Part shown: positions 53,126-61,029 of the stretch, piece after piece
Position numbering within the stretch: the first letter of the stretch is position 1
Layout of the letters: the number at the start of each line of letters is the position of its first letter
NCBI RefSeq assembly: GCF_000296215.2
Contig: NZ_CP013949.1
Coordinates: forward strand, 1,171,501-1,235,500
Length of the DNA stretch: 64,000 nucleotides
Direction: 5' to 3'
Origin: Bradyrhizobium sp. CCGE-LA001
GTDB taxonomy: Bacteria; Pseudomonadota; Alphaproteobacteria; Rhizobiales; Xanthobacteraceae
Notes under the pieces: model-generated
Seen by the model: the letters and a program-made list of their open reading frames with translations, nothing else
Databases searched by the model: none
What the model was told of the DNA's origin: nothing
Position numbers and translations under genes: made by a program

Positions 53126-53821
53126 ATGTTCAAGACCGTCGTGACCCTCTTCCGTGGCAGCGTGGCCGCAGCGGGGGAGGAATTGGAAGACCGGACCGCC
53201 CTTCTCATCCTCGACCAGCAGATGCGCGATGCGGCCGCGGCCGTCGAGCGCAGCAAGCGCACGCTGGCGCTGGCGATCGCGCAGGACCAGCAGGAGGGCC
53301 GCAAGCTCGAAACGACCAATGCGCGCATCGCCGATCTCGAGATCCGTGCCGTTGCCGCGCTGGACGGCGGCCGCGAGGACCTCGCCAAGGACGCCGCCGA
53401 AGCGATCGCGGCGCTCGAGGCCGATCGTGATGCGGCGATGACGGCGCGCGCGCTGTTCGCGACCGAGATCGCCCGGCTGAAGCGCCATGTCGCCAACGCG
53501 CAGGCCCGCATCACCGAACTCGACCGCGGCCGCCGTATCGCCCGCGCCTCGGAAGCGGTTCGCTCGCTTCGCCGCAGCGGCATCGAGGCGGCACGCCCCT
53601 ATGAATCCACATTGCCGGAGGCGGAAGGCACGCTGAGGCGCCTGCGCGAGCGGCAGATGGAGGCTCAGGCCGCCGACGAGGCTCTGGTCGAGCTCGACGC
53701 GGCCAGCGGTCCGCTCGCGACTGCCGAACGACTCGCCGAACAGGGCTTCGGGCCTCGGCTCAAGACGACCGCAGACGACGTGCTGGCGCGCTTGAGGTCC
53801 AAGCGCATGCCGGCAGCCTGA
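53126..53821 (+). CDS. pspA: PspA/IM30-family membrane-stress protein
   Basis: A 231-residue, almost entirely helical coiled-coil protein (PspA/IM30). It starts MFKTVVTLFRGSVAAAGEELED, whose amphipathic first helix binds stressed membranes, then long Ala/Glu/Arg/Leu heptads to about 210. ESCRT-III-like polymers of PspA repair the inner membrane. No PspF/sigma-54 arrangement is present; instead a divergent TetR regulator with three operators controls it. GGGAG precedes the ATG. It is followed by a YiaAB-type membrane protein 52 bp downstream. Confidence 0.9.
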   Translation: MFKTVVTLFRGSVAAAGEELEDRTALLILDQQMRDAAAAVERSKRTLALAIAQDQQEGRKLETTNARIADLEIRAVAALDGGREDLAKDAAEAIAALEADRDAAMTARALFATEIARLKRHVANAQARITELDRGRRIARASEAVRSLRRSGIEAARPYESTLPEAEGTLRRLRERQMEAQAADEALVELDAASGPLATAERLAEQGFGPRLKTTADDVLARLRSKRMPAA

Positions 53822-53873
53822 TCTCAACACCCGTTTCGAACCCAATCGTCAATTGAACCATTAGGAGACCATC

Positions 53874-54149
53874 ATGAACCAGAACGGCCAGCCCCACAGC
53901 AGCGCCTGGGTGAGCTTCACTTACGCATCCTTCGCAGCCTCCGCCTTCCTCGTCGCCATCGGCGTCTTCTTCCTGCCGATCGATCTCTGGATGAAGGGCT
54001 ATCTCACCATGGGTATCGTCATGCTGATCCAGACCTGCATCACGCTGACCAAGACCGTGCGTGACAATCACGAGAGCAGCCGCCTCGTGAACCGCATCGA
54101 GGATGCCAAGGCCGAGCGCTTGCTGATGGAGGTCTCCAAGGCGGCCTGA
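53874..54149 (+). CDS. YiaA/YiaB-family inner-membrane protein
   Basis: A 91-residue protein with two membrane helices (about 14-34 and 41-61) and a polar C-terminus. SSAWVSFTYASFAASAFLVAIG and DLWMKGYLTMGIVML are the YiaAB two-helix signature. RDNHESSRLVNRIEDAKAERLL forms a cytosolic helix. TAGGAG precedes the ATG. YiaAB proteins are often found with pspA in alphaproteobacteria and are thought to work in envelope stress; the mechanism is unknown. Confidence 0.9.
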   Translation: MNQNGQPHSSAWVSFTYASFAASAFLVAIGVFFLPIDLWMKGYLTMGIVMLIQTCITLTKTVRDNHESSRLVNRIEDAKAERLLMEVSKAA

Positions 54150-54301
54150 ACTGAATCGGAGCGGCGGGGCAACATGCTCCGCCGCGCCTGCATCCGCGCA
54201 CATCTCGTAAAGACGTTTGTGGACCAAGATATCCGTCACGCATTGTGCTTCACACCCAGGTGCGATATGGCTCTCGCGCTTTCCAGAGGCGGAGACGAGC
54301 T

Positions 54302-54508
54302 TTGTCGAAACAATCCCTGCGTGAGGAGGCCGAGCGCCTGATCCGCGAATCGATGGAAAAGAAGACCATCGTGGTCAAGCAGGGCGCCACCCGCATCGAA
54401 GCGGTCTGCGGCAAGTGCGGCGCGCCGAACCGGGTGCAGGCGGAGAAAGGCCAGACCCGCGTCAAGTTCGCGTGCAAGAACTGTGGGCACAAGCAAGAGA
54501 CGCTGTAG
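54302..54508 (+). CDS. Small zinc-ribbon protein
   Basis: A 68-residue protein. An N-terminal charged helix (LSKQSLREEAERLIRESMEK) is followed by a zinc ribbon with two CxxC knuckles (CGKCGAP and CKNCGHK). It resembles small rhizobial zinc-ribbon proteins of unknown function; a nucleic-acid or protein-interaction role is possible. The TTG at 54302 is chosen since GGAG lies seven bases upstream and it begins the conserved helix. The longer frame to 54245 is rejected. It converges with the SDR gene. Confidence 0.7.
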   Translation: MSKQSLREEAERLIRESMEKKTIVVKQGATRIEAVCGKCGAPNRVQAEKGQTRVKFACKNCGHKQETL

Positions 54509-54549
54509 TCGAGACGCGCAAGGCGCGCCTCACCTTCAGGGTCTGGCAG

Positions 54550-55395
54550 TCAGTCTTCCCTCACAAACCTCGCGAACGCATCCGCATGATCCGGATGCCA
54601 GCGCGACAGCGGCGGGCGATTCTCGATGATGTCGCCGGCCGCCCACAGCATGCGCTTCTCGTCCAGCGCGCGCGGCACGTCATTGTCCGGGCAGAGGATG
54701 TAGAAGTCGCCGGCCTCCAGCCGCGTCAGCATGAAGTCGACCGTCTGCTCCGGCGTCCACGCCCCGGCCGGCTTCTCGGTGCGGCCCTTGGCGGTGAGGC
54801 CGGTGAAGACGAAGCCGGGAATGAGTAGATGCGCGGTGATGCGGCAGTCCTTCGTGTTGCGCAGCTCGTGCTGGAGCGCTTCGGTGAACGCCTTCACGCC
54901 GGCCTTGGACACGTTGTAGGCGGGATCGCCGGGCGGGGTGGTGATGCCTTGCTTCGATCCGGTGTTGATGATGAGGCCCGGCTTGCCGCGCGCGATCATG
55001 TTCGGTGCGAAGATGCGCGAGCCGTTGATGATGCCCCACATGTTGACATCGATGATGCGCTGCCAATTGTCGGGTTCGGCGAACAATGTGCTGCCGGGCT
55101 GAATGCCGGCATTGTTCATCAGGATATCGGTCCCGCCAAACCGCGCGCGCACGGCGCGTTCCAGTTCCATCACGCCATCGGCCTTGCCGACATCGACCGC
55201 AGACGTCATCACATTCGAGGCACCTGCGGCGGATGACAGTTTTGTTGCAGCCTCTGCCAGGCGTCCCTGATCGACATCCGCGATGCAAACCTTCATGCCG
55301 GTGCGCGCAAACGCCGCGGCGGCGGCAAATCCGATGCCGGACGCGCCGCCCGTGATCACCGCAACGTTGTCCTTGGCGATGGCGGGATGTGACAT
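54550..55395 (-). CDS. SDR-family NAD(P)-dependent oxidoreductase
   Basis: A 281-residue classical short-chain dehydrogenase. Cofactor loop VITGGASGIGFAAA (TGxxxGIG, about 13-22), NNAG motif (ILMNNAGIQPG), catalytic Ser in INTGSKQG and Y-x-x-x-K in YNVSKAGVK. The residue after the second strand is Asp (CIADVDQGRL), favouring NAD. Substrate unknown. The start at 55395 (MSHPAIAKDN) follows CGGAGAA; the frame runs on to 55563 without support. Divergent from an aldehyde dehydrogenase, so an alcohol-aldehyde-acid route is possible but not shown. Confidence 0.9.
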   Translation of the reverse strand: MSHPAIAKDNVAVITGGASGIGFAAAAAFARTGMKVCIADVDQGRLAEAATKLSSAAGASNVMTSAVDVGKADGVMELERAVRARFGGTDILMNNAGIQPGSTLFAEPDNWQRIIDVNMWGIINGSRIFAPNMIARGKPGLIINTGSKQGITTPPGDPAYNVSKAGVKAFTEALQHELRNTKDCRITAHLLIPGFVFTGLTAKGRTEKPAGAWTPEQTVDFMLTRLEAGDFYILCPDNDVPRALDEKRMLWAAGDIIENRPPLSRWHPDHADAFARFVRED

Positions 55396-55585
55396 GCGAA
55401 TTCTCCGGCGAAGCTGTGTTGCGCTCCGGTGCGTTATAGCACGTGCCTCGCGCGACCCTGCACAAGTTGGCATGGGAGGTCTTCGTTCCACGCCGCCTTT
55501 ACGCGTTTCCGGTCCCGCTGTAGTTTGTCTGACGAACGATCCCGCCCAGATCGAACCAATCAATCAGCTGACAGGGAGTGCAGCC

Positions 55586-57082
55586 ATGGCTGTATCGCAG
55601 GCTATTCCGATCACGCGCCATCCGTTCGCCAACGGGTCCTACAAGCAGATGCTGATCGACGGGAAGTGGGTTGACGCCGCTTCCGGCAAGCGCTTCGAGA
55701 CCCATAACCCTGCCACCGGCGAACTGCTCGCGACCGTCGCCGAAGGCGACAAGGAAGACATCGATCGTGCGGTCGCTGCCGCCCGCCGCGCCTTTGAAGG
55801 ACCCTGGAGCAAGGTCAAGCCGTTCGAGCGGCAGAACCTGCTCCTGAAGCTTGCCGACCTCGTCGAGAAGAATTTCGACGAATTGTCGCAGCTCGACACG
55901 CTCGACATGGGCGCGCCGCTCAGCCGCACCCGCGCCTATCGCCTCCGCGCTGTCGGCATGCTGCGTTACTACGCCGGCCAGACCACCGCGATCCATGGCG
56001 AGACCATCGAGAACTCGCTGCCCGGTGAAATCTTCTCCTACACACTGAAGGAGCCCGTCGGTGTCGTCGGCGCCATCATTCCCTGGAATGGCCCGCTCAC
56101 TGCGACGCTCTGGAAGATCGGCCCGGCGATCGCGACCGGCTGCACCGTGGTGCTCAAGCCCGCGGAAGAAGCGCCGCTGACCTCGCTGCGCATTGCCGAG
56201 CTTGCACTGGAGGCCGGCATTCCGCCCGGTGTCGTCAACGTCGTGCCGGGCTATGGCGAGACCGCGGGCGCCGCGCTCGCTTCGCACCATGACGTCGACA
56301 AGGTCGCCTTCACGGGCTCGCACATCACCGGCCAGTCGATCATCCGTGCGTCGGCCGGCAACCTCAAGCGCGTCTCGCTCGAGCTCGGCGGCAAGTCGCC
56401 GGACATCGTCTTCGCGGATGCCGATCTCGATGCCGCAGTGCCCGGTGCCGCGATGGCGGTGTTCGCCAATTCCGGCCAGATCTGCAGCGCGGGGACGCGC
56501 CTGTTCGTCGAGCAGTCGATCTACGAGGAGTTCACTGGCCGCGTCGCCGAATTCGGCAAGAAGCTGCAGGTCGGCAACGGCCTCGATCCCAATGTGCAGA
56601 TTGGCCCGCTCGTCTCCGAGGAGCAGCTCAAGCGCGTCACCGGCTATCTCGATATCGGCCAGAAGGAAGGCGCGAAGGCGCTCGTCGGCGGCGGCCGCGT
56701 CACCGAAGGCGCGCTGTCGAAGGGCTTCTTCGTCTCGCCGACGGTGTTCGCGGGCGTGCAGGACAACATGCGCATCGCGCAGGAGGAGATCTTCGGGCCC
56801 GTCATCTCCGCAATCGCGTTCAAGGACATGGACGAGTTGGTCAAGCGCGCCAACGCTACCACGTTCGGCCTCGCCTCCGGCCTGTGGACGCGCGACGTCA
56901 GCAAGGCCCATGCGGTGGCGAAGAGCCTGCGGGCCGGTTCGGTGTGGGTGAATTGCTACCAGGCGATGGACCCGGCCGTGCCGTTCGGCGGCTACAAGAT
57001 GAGCGGCTATGGCCGCGAGTCCGGCAAGCAGCATGTCGAGGAATATCTCAACGTGAAGGCCGTCTGGATCAAGACGGCGTAA
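55586..57082 (+). CDS. NAD-dependent aldehyde dehydrogenase
   Basis: A 498-residue class ALDH enzyme oxidising an aldehyde to the acid. The substrate/cofactor landmarks are GAIIPWNGPLTATLWKIGPA, FTGSHITGQSI, the general base Glu in LELGGKSPD and the nucleophile Cys near 299 in NSGQICSAGTR. EEIFGPVISAI and PFGGYKMSGYGRE close the fold. The substrate is unknown; the phenylacetaldehyde/betaine-aldehyde type is closest. The start at 55586 follows AGGGAG. An open frame to 55283 overlaps the SDR gene and is rejected. Divergent from that SDR and followed by an OYE-type reductase. Confidence 0.94.
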   Translation: MAVSQAIPITRHPFANGSYKQMLIDGKWVDAASGKRFETHNPATGELLATVAEGDKEDIDRAVAAARRAFEGPWSKVKPFERQNLLLKLADLVEKNFDELSQLDTLDMGAPLSRTRAYRLRAVGMLRYYAGQTTAIHGETIENSLPGEIFSYTLKEPVGVVGAIIPWNGPLTATLWKIGPAIATGCTVVLKPAEEAPLTSLRIAELALEAGIPPGVVNVVPGYGETAGAALASHHDVDKVAFTGSHITGQSIIRASAGNLKRVSLELGGKSPDIVFADADLDAAVPGAAMAVFANSGQICSAGTRLFVEQSIYEEFTGRVAEFGKKLQVGNGLDPNVQIGPLVSEEQLKRVTGYLDIGQKEGAKALVGGGRVTEGALSKGFFVSPTVFAGVQDNMRIAQEEIFGPVISAIAFKDMDELVKRANATTFGLASGLWTRDVSKAHAVAKSLRAGSVWVNCYQAMDPAVPFGGYKMSGYGRESGKQHVEEYLNVKAVWIKTA

Positions 57083-57197
57083 GATCTGTTCTCTCCCTCC
57101 TTCCGCGAGAGGGAATATCTACTTGGGGGCGGCGCCTTTTCCGGTGACCGCCCCTCGCTATATGATCCACATCCTTTCATAGACATCCGGGGACCAC

Positions 57198-58325
57198 ATG
57201 AAATTCGAGGCGCTGTTCAAACCGTTGCAGGTCGGTCCGTACAAGCTCGCACACCGCGTCGCGATGGCGCCGCTGACGCGCATGCGCGCTGAGCGCGATA
57301 CTTTCGCGCCGCGACCGCTCAACGCCGAATATTACGGCCAGCGCGCAACGCCGGGCGGCCTCGTCGTCGCCGAAGCCTCGCCGGTCCTCTCGCATGGTCG
57401 CGGCAATCCGGCGACCCCCGGCATCTATTCGGAGGCGCAGATCGCCGGTTGGCGTAAGGTGGTTGATGCCGTGCACGCCAAAGGCGGCATCATCTTTCTC
57501 CAGCTCTGGCATGTCGGCCGGGTCTCCCATTCCTCATTCCATGGCGGCGCGCTCCCGGTGTCGGCCTCGGCGATTCCGATCAGGGCCGAGGGCATGAAGG
57601 CGATGACCGCCGACGGCAAGATCGCCGATTACGAGACGCCGCGGGCGCTGGAGACTGGGGAAGTCAAGGACATCGTCGAGGCGTTTCGCCAGGGTGCCAG
57701 GAACGCGCTCGCTGCCGGCTTCGACGGCGTCGAGATCCACGGCGCCAATGGTTATCTGCTCGAGCAATTCCTGCAATCGCGCAGCAACCAGCGCACCGAT
57801 CAATATGGCGGCTCGATCGAGAACCGCGCGCGGCTTCTGCTCGAGGTGACGCAGGCCGCGGTCGATGTCTGGGGCGCCAACCGCGTCGCAGTCCGGCTGT
57901 CGCCCCACGGCATCGCCAATGATTCCGGCGAGCCCGATCCGATGCCGCTCTATACCCATGTCGTAAAGGCGCTCGACAAGCTTGGCCTTGCCTATCTCCA
58001 CTTCATCGAGCCGCGCTCCAGCGGCGCCGGCCGCGCTGATGTCCACTGGGAGAACGTGCCCTCTGCGATGGTGCTGTTCCGCCCGCTCTACAGCGGCGTG
58101 CTGATGACCGCAGGCGGCTTCACCGGCGAGACTGCGAATGCGGCGATCGCCGAAGGACACGCCGACATCATCGCCTTCGGCCGCATCTTCATCTCCAATC
58201 CCGATCTGCCGCGCCGGCTGCAGCACGATTACCCGATCACGCCGTACAACCGTGCGACGTTCTACAGCGGCGAGGCAAAGGGGTACACGGACTATCCGGT
58301 GTATGACGAGCTGACGCCGGCGTAG
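57198..58325 (+). CDS. NADH:flavin oxidoreductase (Old Yellow Enzyme, NemA type)
   Basis: A 375-residue FMN enzyme reducing activated C=C bonds or nitro compounds with NAD(P)H. MAPLTRMRAERDTFAPRPLNAEYYGQRA is the OYE opening, and SVxS-type FMN phosphate contacts follow. Catalytic H-x-x-N (EIHGANGYLLEQFLQ) binds the substrate, the Tyr follows in QYGGSIENRARLL, and the FMN-phosphate loop is AFGRIFISNPDLP. Length is typical. It is downstream of the aldehyde dehydrogenase in the same direction (115-bp gap), so a shared detoxification role is plausible. Confidence 0.94.
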   Translation: MKFEALFKPLQVGPYKLAHRVAMAPLTRMRAERDTFAPRPLNAEYYGQRATPGGLVVAEASPVLSHGRGNPATPGIYSEAQIAGWRKVVDAVHAKGGIIFLQLWHVGRVSHSSFHGGALPVSASAIPIRAEGMKAMTADGKIADYETPRALETGEVKDIVEAFRQGARNALAAGFDGVEIHGANGYLLEQFLQSRSNQRTDQYGGSIENRARLLLEVTQAAVDVWGANRVAVRLSPHGIANDSGEPDPMPLYTHVVKALDKLGLAYLHFIEPRSSGAGRADVHWENVPSAMVLFRPLYSGVLMTAGGFTGETANAAIAEGHADIIAFGRIFISNPDLPRRLQHDYPITPYNRATFYSGEAKGYTDYPVYDELTPA

Positions 58326-58333
58326 CCTTTCTT

Positions 58334-58370
58334 CGTAGCCCGGATTGCGCTTCGCTCCATCCGGGCTACG
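58334..58370. repeat. Short hairpin repeat (family E)
   Basis: Perfect 12-bp arms CGTAGCCCGGAT / ATCCGGGCTACG with a 13-base loop, 9 bp after the OYE stop codon. It may act as a terminator-like structure although no T-tract follows. Confidence 0.75.
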
Positions 58371-58406
58371 GAGCTATTGTGGTGCTCCGACTATCACCAC
58401 AAACTC

Positions 58407-58486
58407 CGTCATTGCGAGCGCAGCGAAGCAATCCAGAATCTTTCCGCAGAGGCAGCCTGGATTGCTTCGCTGCGCTCGCAATGACG
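58407..58486. repeat. Family C inverted repeat, perfect copy
   Basis: Two perfect 30-bp arms (58407-58436 and 58457-58486), beginning CGTCATTGCGAGCGCAGCG and ending CGCTGCGCTCGCAATGACG, with a 20-bp centre. Partial copies lie at 38524-38590 and 37063-37146. The right arm ends 5 bp before the GGGAGG ribosome-binding site of the 58499 gene. Confidence 0.85.
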
Positions 58487-58498
58487 ACGGGAGGCACA

Positions 58499-59002
58499 AT
58501 GGCCAAAGCCGCAGCCGCCGCAGGTATAGCCACTGGGCAATGCCTCTGCGGCAAGATCCGCTTCGAGATCGACATTCCCGCGCGCTGGGCCTGGCACGAT
58601 CATTCCGCCGCCAGCCGCCGCGCCCATGGCGCGGCGTACGCGACCTATGTCGGAAGCTGGAAGAAGCGCTTCCGCATCACCGCTGGCAAGACCGCGCTCG
58701 CAAGCTACGAGGACAAGATCACGAAAACCACCCGCAGCTTCTGCTCGCATTGCGGCACGCCGATCACCTATGAACGCCCGCGTGGCCCGCACATGGTCAA
58801 CATCCCCCGCGCGCTGTTCAGCGAGCGCACCGGCCGCCAGCCGCTCTATCACATCGCGATCGAAGAGCTGCAGGAATGGACCTATACCGGCGAGCCGCTG
58901 GTGCCGCTGAAGGGATTTCCAGGTGTGGTCTGGCAACGCTCGAAAAAGAAAAAGCGGGCAGGCGGCGAAGATCCGTTCGAGCTGGGGCGGGAGGAGATGT
59001 AG
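58499..59002 (+). CDS. GFA-family (DUF636) protein with incomplete zinc site
   Basis: A 167-residue protein of the glutathione-dependent formaldehyde-activating enzyme fold. The structural CLCGKIRFE motif (C-x-C) and the later CSHCGTP (C-x-x-C) are present. The middle catalytic zinc segment, normally C-x-C-x-x-C before RRAHGA, reads WHDHSAASRRAHGA and has no cysteine, so only the structural zinc is likely. GGGAGG precedes the ATG at 58499, directly after the family C repeat. Function unknown; true formaldehyde activation is doubtful. Confidence 0.83.
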   Translation: MAKAAAAAGIATGQCLCGKIRFEIDIPARWAWHDHSAASRRAHGAAYATYVGSWKKRFRITAGKTALASYEDKITKTTRSFCSHCGTPITYERPRGPHMVNIPRALFSERTGRQPLYHIAIEELQEWTYTGEPLVPLKGFPGVVWQRSKKKKRAGGEDPFELGREEM

Positions 59003-59241
59003 CGCGGGCTGCGCGCACCCCCGGACGCGGTGCGGCACGAAGTGACGCGCCGCTGAGCCGGGGCCCATGTTGCGGCAACCTCCTAAATCTGGGTCCCGGC
59101 TCTGCGTCGCAACGTTCCACGCCACGTTCGGGACAGAGACCTCCATACGCAACGCAGCCATGAATGCGTTTCCTTGCGTGCCTCCTCCGATTTCGGCCAT
59201 CATGCACCGTCCTTGCGGCGACGTCCGCTTCTGGAGGAAAC

Positions 59242-60903
59242 ATGAAGAACAAGATCACCGGCCGCTCCGCTTTTCTCGCGCTGCTCAAGGACGAGGGCAT
59301 CACGCATCTGTTCGGCAACCCCGGCACCACCGAGCTGCCGATCATGCATGCGCTGAAGGACCACCCCGATCTCACCTATGTGATGGCGATGCAGGAGAGC
59401 CTGGTGGTGGCGATCGCCGACGGTTACAGCCGCGCCTCCGGCAAGCTCGTCGCGTGCAATGTTCATGTCGCGCCGGGCCTCGGCAACGCGATGGGCTCGC
59501 TCTACAACGCCCAGTTCACGGGCACGCCGATGATCCTCACGGCCGGCCAGCAGGAGCAGGGCCACGGCCTGATGGAGCCCGTGCTGTACGGTCCGCTGGT
59601 GCGCATGGCCGAGCCGCTGGTGAAATGGGCGGTCGAGGTGACGCGGCTGGAAGATCTTCCGCGCATCGTGCGCCGCGCCGCCAAGGTGGCGATGACGCCT
59701 CCGACCGGGCCTGTGTTCATCTCACTTCCCGGCGATATCCTCAATTCCGAAGCTGGCATTGATCTCGGCCGCTCCACCCGCATCGATGCGCGCACCAAGC
59801 CGTCGGATGAGGCGCTCGAGGGATTTGCTGCGCGGCTGCTGAAGGCCGAGCGCCCCGTGATCGTCACCATGGACGAGGTGGTCAAGAGCGATGCGCTCAA
59901 GGAGGCCGCCGAGCTCGCCGAACTTCTCGGCGCTGCCGCTTACCAGTCCTCCACGCCCTATGGCGCGCATTTCCTCTCCGAAAGTCCGAGCTTCGTCGGC
60001 ACGCTCGCGCGCGTGCAGAAGGTCGCACGCGATACGCTCGCGCCCCACGATCTCTTGATCGCGCTCGGCGGCGATCCTTTGCGGATGTCTGTCTATAGCG
60101 AGGTCGATGCGCTGCCGGATGGCCTCGGCATCGTGCAGATCGGCCTCGTCGATTGGGAGATCGCCAAGAACTATGGCGCCGAGATCGCGCTGAAGGCGGA
60201 TCTGAAGGAAACGTTGCGCGCGCTGATTCCGGTGCTGAAGGAGATGGGTGGGACGACGCTCGCGAGCCGCGCCAAGCAGCGCCTCGCCGAGCTCGCACCG
60301 GCGAACTGGACTGCGCGCCGCGCCGCCCTGGTCGAGCAGATCGGCAAGAGCGCCGGCCGTGCCCCGATCGATCCGGACTTCCTGGTGCTGCAGATGATCG
60401 AGGCCATGCCCGACCATGCCATCCTGGTCGACGAAGGCCTCACCTCCAGCCGTCAGATCACCGCGCTGCGGCCGCACCGCGATCGCTATGGCTATCACGG
60501 CCTCGCCTCCGGCGGCATCGGCTGGGGCCTGCCGGCCTCGGTCGGCGCCAGCATCGCCAATCCGGATCGGCCCGTGGTGTGCTTCTCCGGCGACGGCAGC
60601 GCGATGTATTCGATCCAGTCGCTGTGGACGGCGGCGCATCACAAGCTGCCGCTCAACGTCGTCATCGCCAACAATGGCGGTTACCGCATCATCAAGCAGC
60701 GCCTGCTCGCGTTCCATGGCGACGACAATTACGTCGGCATGGATTTCGTCGATCCCCCCGTGGATTTCGCCGGCGTCGCCAAGGCGCTGGGCTGCGAGGC
60801 GATCACGGTCAGCGATCCCCGTGAGCTGAAGGCGACGCTGGCGTCGGCGTTCAGCCGGCCGGGCACCAAGCTGATCGAGGTGATGGTGGACGGGAAGGTG
60901 TGA
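59242..60903 (+). CDS. Thiamine-diphosphate enzyme, benzoylformate-decarboxylase-like
   Basis: A 553-residue TPP-dependent enzyme of the BFD/acetolactate-synthase superfamily. The N-terminal domain has HLFGNPGTTELP and the cofactor Glu in AMQESLVVAIADGY. NVHVAPGLGNAMG carries the active-site His, and the C-terminal domain has the Mg/diphosphate motif GDGSAMYSIQSLWTAA...NN. Compared with benzoylformate decarboxylase, its Ser in NPGS is Thr and the second active-site His region (PLRMSVYSE) has none. A 2-oxo-acid decarboxylase or lyase with another substrate is therefore likely. GGAGGAA precedes the ATG at 59242. Confidence 0.88.
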   Translation: MKNKITGRSAFLALLKDEGITHLFGNPGTTELPIMHALKDHPDLTYVMAMQESLVVAIADGYSRASGKLVACNVHVAPGLGNAMGSLYNAQFTGTPMILTAGQQEQGHGLMEPVLYGPLVRMAEPLVKWAVEVTRLEDLPRIVRRAAKVAMTPPTGPVFISLPGDILNSEAGIDLGRSTRIDARTKPSDEALEGFAARLLKAERPVIVTMDEVVKSDALKEAAELAELLGAAAYQSSTPYGAHFLSESPSFVGTLARVQKVARDTLAPHDLLIALGGDPLRMSVYSEVDALPDGLGIVQIGLVDWEIAKNYGAEIALKADLKETLRALIPVLKEMGGTTLASRAKQRLAELAPANWTARRAALVEQIGKSAGRAPIDPDFLVLQMIEAMPDHAILVDEGLTSSRQITALRPHRDRYGYHGLASGGIGWGLPASVGASIANPDRPVVCFSGDGSAMYSIQSLWTAAHHKLPLNVVIANNGGYRIIKQRLLAFHGDDNYVGMDFVDPPVDFAGVAKALGCEAITVSDPRELKATLASAFSRPGTKLIEVMVDGKV

Positions 60904-60920
60904 ATCTCCACACATTCGGT

Positions 60921-61023
60921 GTCATCGCCCGGCTTCGACCGGGCGATCCAGTATTCCAGAGGCGGCTGTTGTCTACGGAGATGCCGCAGCGTACTGGATT
61001 CCCCGCCTGCGCGGGGAATGACA
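60921..61023. repeat. Paired-hairpin intergenic element (family A, copy 2)
   Basis: Hairpins TCGCCCGG / CCGGGCGA (60925-60932 with 60939-60946) and TTCCCCGC / GCGGGGAA (60999-61006 with 61011-61018) flank CCAGTA ... GTACTGGA. Same design as 1117-1211. Between convergent genes. Confidence 0.75.
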
Positions 61024-61029
61024 GCGTAC

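Noticed and set aside
38635..60903. A mandelate degradation pathway (mandelate racemase-like plus benzoylformate decarboxylase-like)
   Set aside because: The two genes are 20 kb apart, in different contexts, and both have altered active-site residues; no mandelate dehydrogenase seen.
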